Shown one piece after another: positions 62,973 through 64,000 of a DNA stretch of 64,000 nt; position 1 is the first letter of the stretch, and each line of letters begins with the position of its first letter. This DNA comes from SAR86 cluster bacterium AG-422-E19 (GTDB lineage: Bacteria; Pseudomonadota; Gammaproteobacteria; Magnimaribacterales; AG-339-G14), in contig QCMR01000001.1 of assembly GCA_003213595.1 (NCBI GenBank), positions 1 through 64,000 on the forward strand. The letters are read 5' to 3'. The notes beneath the pieces were generated by a model that saw nothing but the letters and a program-made list of their open reading frames with translations, did not search any database and was not told the origin of the DNA. The translations under genes were made by a program, and so were the position numbers.

Positions 62973-64000
62973 TTGAATAAGATATTTAATTTTCTTTTTT
63001 TCACTGCTTTTTATTTTGGAAGCATATTTGCTTCTAATATTGAATTTGAGGCTGACAAGACTTCTTTTAACACTGAAAATGAACTTCTGTTACTTGAAGG
63101 TAATGTATCTCTAAAAATAGAAAATCTTTTATTTAAAGCCGATCAAGTAAGTTTAGATAATAAAAATAAAGTATTTTCCAGCGAAAAAATTAGTTTTTCT
63201 TCCTTAGATGACTTTCTTTATGGACAAACTAATTTTGTAAGCATTTCTGAAAATGAAACAATAATGAGGGATGTTGAATTTTCAACCTGTCCTTGTGAAG
63301 ATAAAATTTGGTGGGTTGAATCCGAAGAATTGAAATTCCTAAACAGTATCAATACCCTTGCAGCAAAAAAAAGTAAGCTCAAAGTGCAAGGTAGGACTCT
63401 AGCGTATTTGAATAATGCAAATTTTCCTATAAGCGCAAAAAGAAAAAGTGGCATTCTTCTTCCAGAAATCTCCATAAATGAAAGATCGGGTCTTGATGTA
63501 AAAATTCCGGTTTATCTCAACCTTAAAGAAAATCTTGACCTTACTGTTGAGCCGAGATTGATGACTCAAAGAGGATATGGATTAACAAACCAACTTAGAT
63601 ACTTAGGTCAAGGCTATGAGGGATATTTCAATTCTTCTTTTTTAAAAGATGATGAATCTTCATTCAACATTCTTGAAAGAGATGATTTTAGGTGGTCGTA
63701 TAACTTTTTTCATGAGCAAAAATTTAAAGACTCTATATTTTTAAATTTTGATATTTCTTCTTCAGGAGATCCGTTTTATCTATCAGACTTGGGAAGTTTT
63801 CTCAGCGGCTTATCGAGAACTTACATATTACCTCAAAAAATTGATTTAAATTTTTTTAGTAAGAATTTGAAAATAAAAACGGATTTCAACTCTTTCAAAC
63901 TAACTAATCCACTTGCAAAAAACCAATTTCAAAGACTTCCTGGGTTAGAGCTGAATTATTTTTTAAATAGAGACAAATTAAATTTCAACCTCAATATGGA
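62973..64000 (+). CDS. lptD: LPS-assembly protein LptD, 5' part (cut by window end)
   Basis: Absent from the ORF track because it runs off the window and starts with TTG. Reading from TTG 62973 (AAAGGT 13 bases upstream) gives a signal peptide NKIFNFLFFTAFYFGSIFAS, an OstA/LptA-like beta-jellyroll (about 24-115) and the barrel start KRKSGILLPEISINERSGLD, then YLNLKENLDLTVEPRLMTQR. The STCPCEDKIWWVES stretch matches LptD's first cysteine pair. LptD moves LPS to the outer leaflet. Jellyroll and barrel fit; about 342 codons are in the window. Confidence 0.9.
   Translation, partial: MNKIFNFLFFTAFYFGSIFASNIEFEADKTSFNTENELLLLEGNVSLKIENLLFKADQVSLDNKNKVFSSEKISFSSLDDFLYGQTNFVSISENETIMRDVEFSTCPCEDKIWWVESEELKFLNSINTLAAKKSKLKVQGRTLAYLNNANFPISAKRKSGILLPEISINERSGLDVKIPVYLNLKENLDLTVEPRLMTQRGYGLTNQLRYLGQGYEGYFNSSFLKDDESSFNILERDDFRWSYNFFHEQKFKDSIFLNFDISSSGDPFYLSDLGSFLSGLSRTYILPQKIDLNFFSKNLKIKTDFNSFKLTNPLAKNQFQRLPGLELNYFLNRDKLNFNLNM

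Noticed and set aside
63218-63475. 85-residue minus-strand ORF near the window end
   Set aside because: Antisense to lptD, whose frame is open and family-matched across the region.

Overview
The window is an AT-rich, very compact stretch of chromosome from what looks like a free-living marine gammaproteobacterium. The gene orders point to that class: zapA / 6S RNA / 5-formyl-THF cyclo-ligase, pepP-ubiH, coaBC-dut, rpmB-rpmG, lnt, rpoD-dnaG, gshB-rsmE, fis-purH-purD, rpe-trpEGDC, amgK-murU near lptD, and tesA/ybbA-ybbP. Low GC, tiny intergenic gaps, many 1-8 bp overlaps and large TonB-dependent receptors suggest a SAR86-like lineage. That placement is inference; no 16S rRNA gene is present. 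I see no phage, IS element, CRISPR array or defence island.

Layout. 1-8.1 kb: msrA, an MBL-fold hydrolase with a NUDIX hydrolase, nnrD-tsaE, priA, a tailed ribosomal protein bL31, and typA. 8.1-19.7 kb: coaBC-dut, rpmB-rpmG-maf-lnt, an L,D-transpeptidase and a peroxidase lipoprotein, rpiA, ilvA, the zapA-6S RNA-fthfS unit, and pepP-ubiH. 19.7-27 kb: an almost complete heme locus. A leftward operon hemC(D)-hemB-hemE-hemH-hemF-hemG faces a divergent 5-aminolevulinate synthase (Shemin-pathway hemA). 27-33.7 kb: iron and outer-membrane uptake, with a siderophore receptor behind a perfect 15-base Fur box, an FTR1 iron permease with its own Fur-like box, and a 1038-residue TonB receptor. 33.7-46 kb: tesA, an ABC exporter, peptidase E, small unknown proteins, thioesterase and MaoC-like proteins, a sugar dehydrogenase, an acyl-CoA dehydrogenase, a COQ4-like protein, and a COG0523 GTPase with a DUF1826 protein. 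46-55.4 kb: tRNA-Ile2, rpoD, dnaG, ruvX, gshB, rsmE, then a phosphatase, fis, purH and purD. 55.4-64 kb: one long leftward run SDR-amgK-murU-rpe-DUF192-trpE-trpG-trpD-trpC, then the 5' part of lptD, cut off by the window edge.

The most interesting region is the heme locus. It supplies ALA by the C4 route, which is unusual for this class. It carries a HemC with a HemD-like C-terminal half. Its ferrochelatase gene is broken by a single +1 frameshift beside an A8 run, exactly where a UUU-UGA slippery stop occurs. Heme synthesis sits next to Fur-box-controlled iron import, which fits a joint iron/heme economy. No stretch longer than about 300 bases lacks a gene; the largest gap, about 240 bases at 26985-27226, holds inverted repeats.
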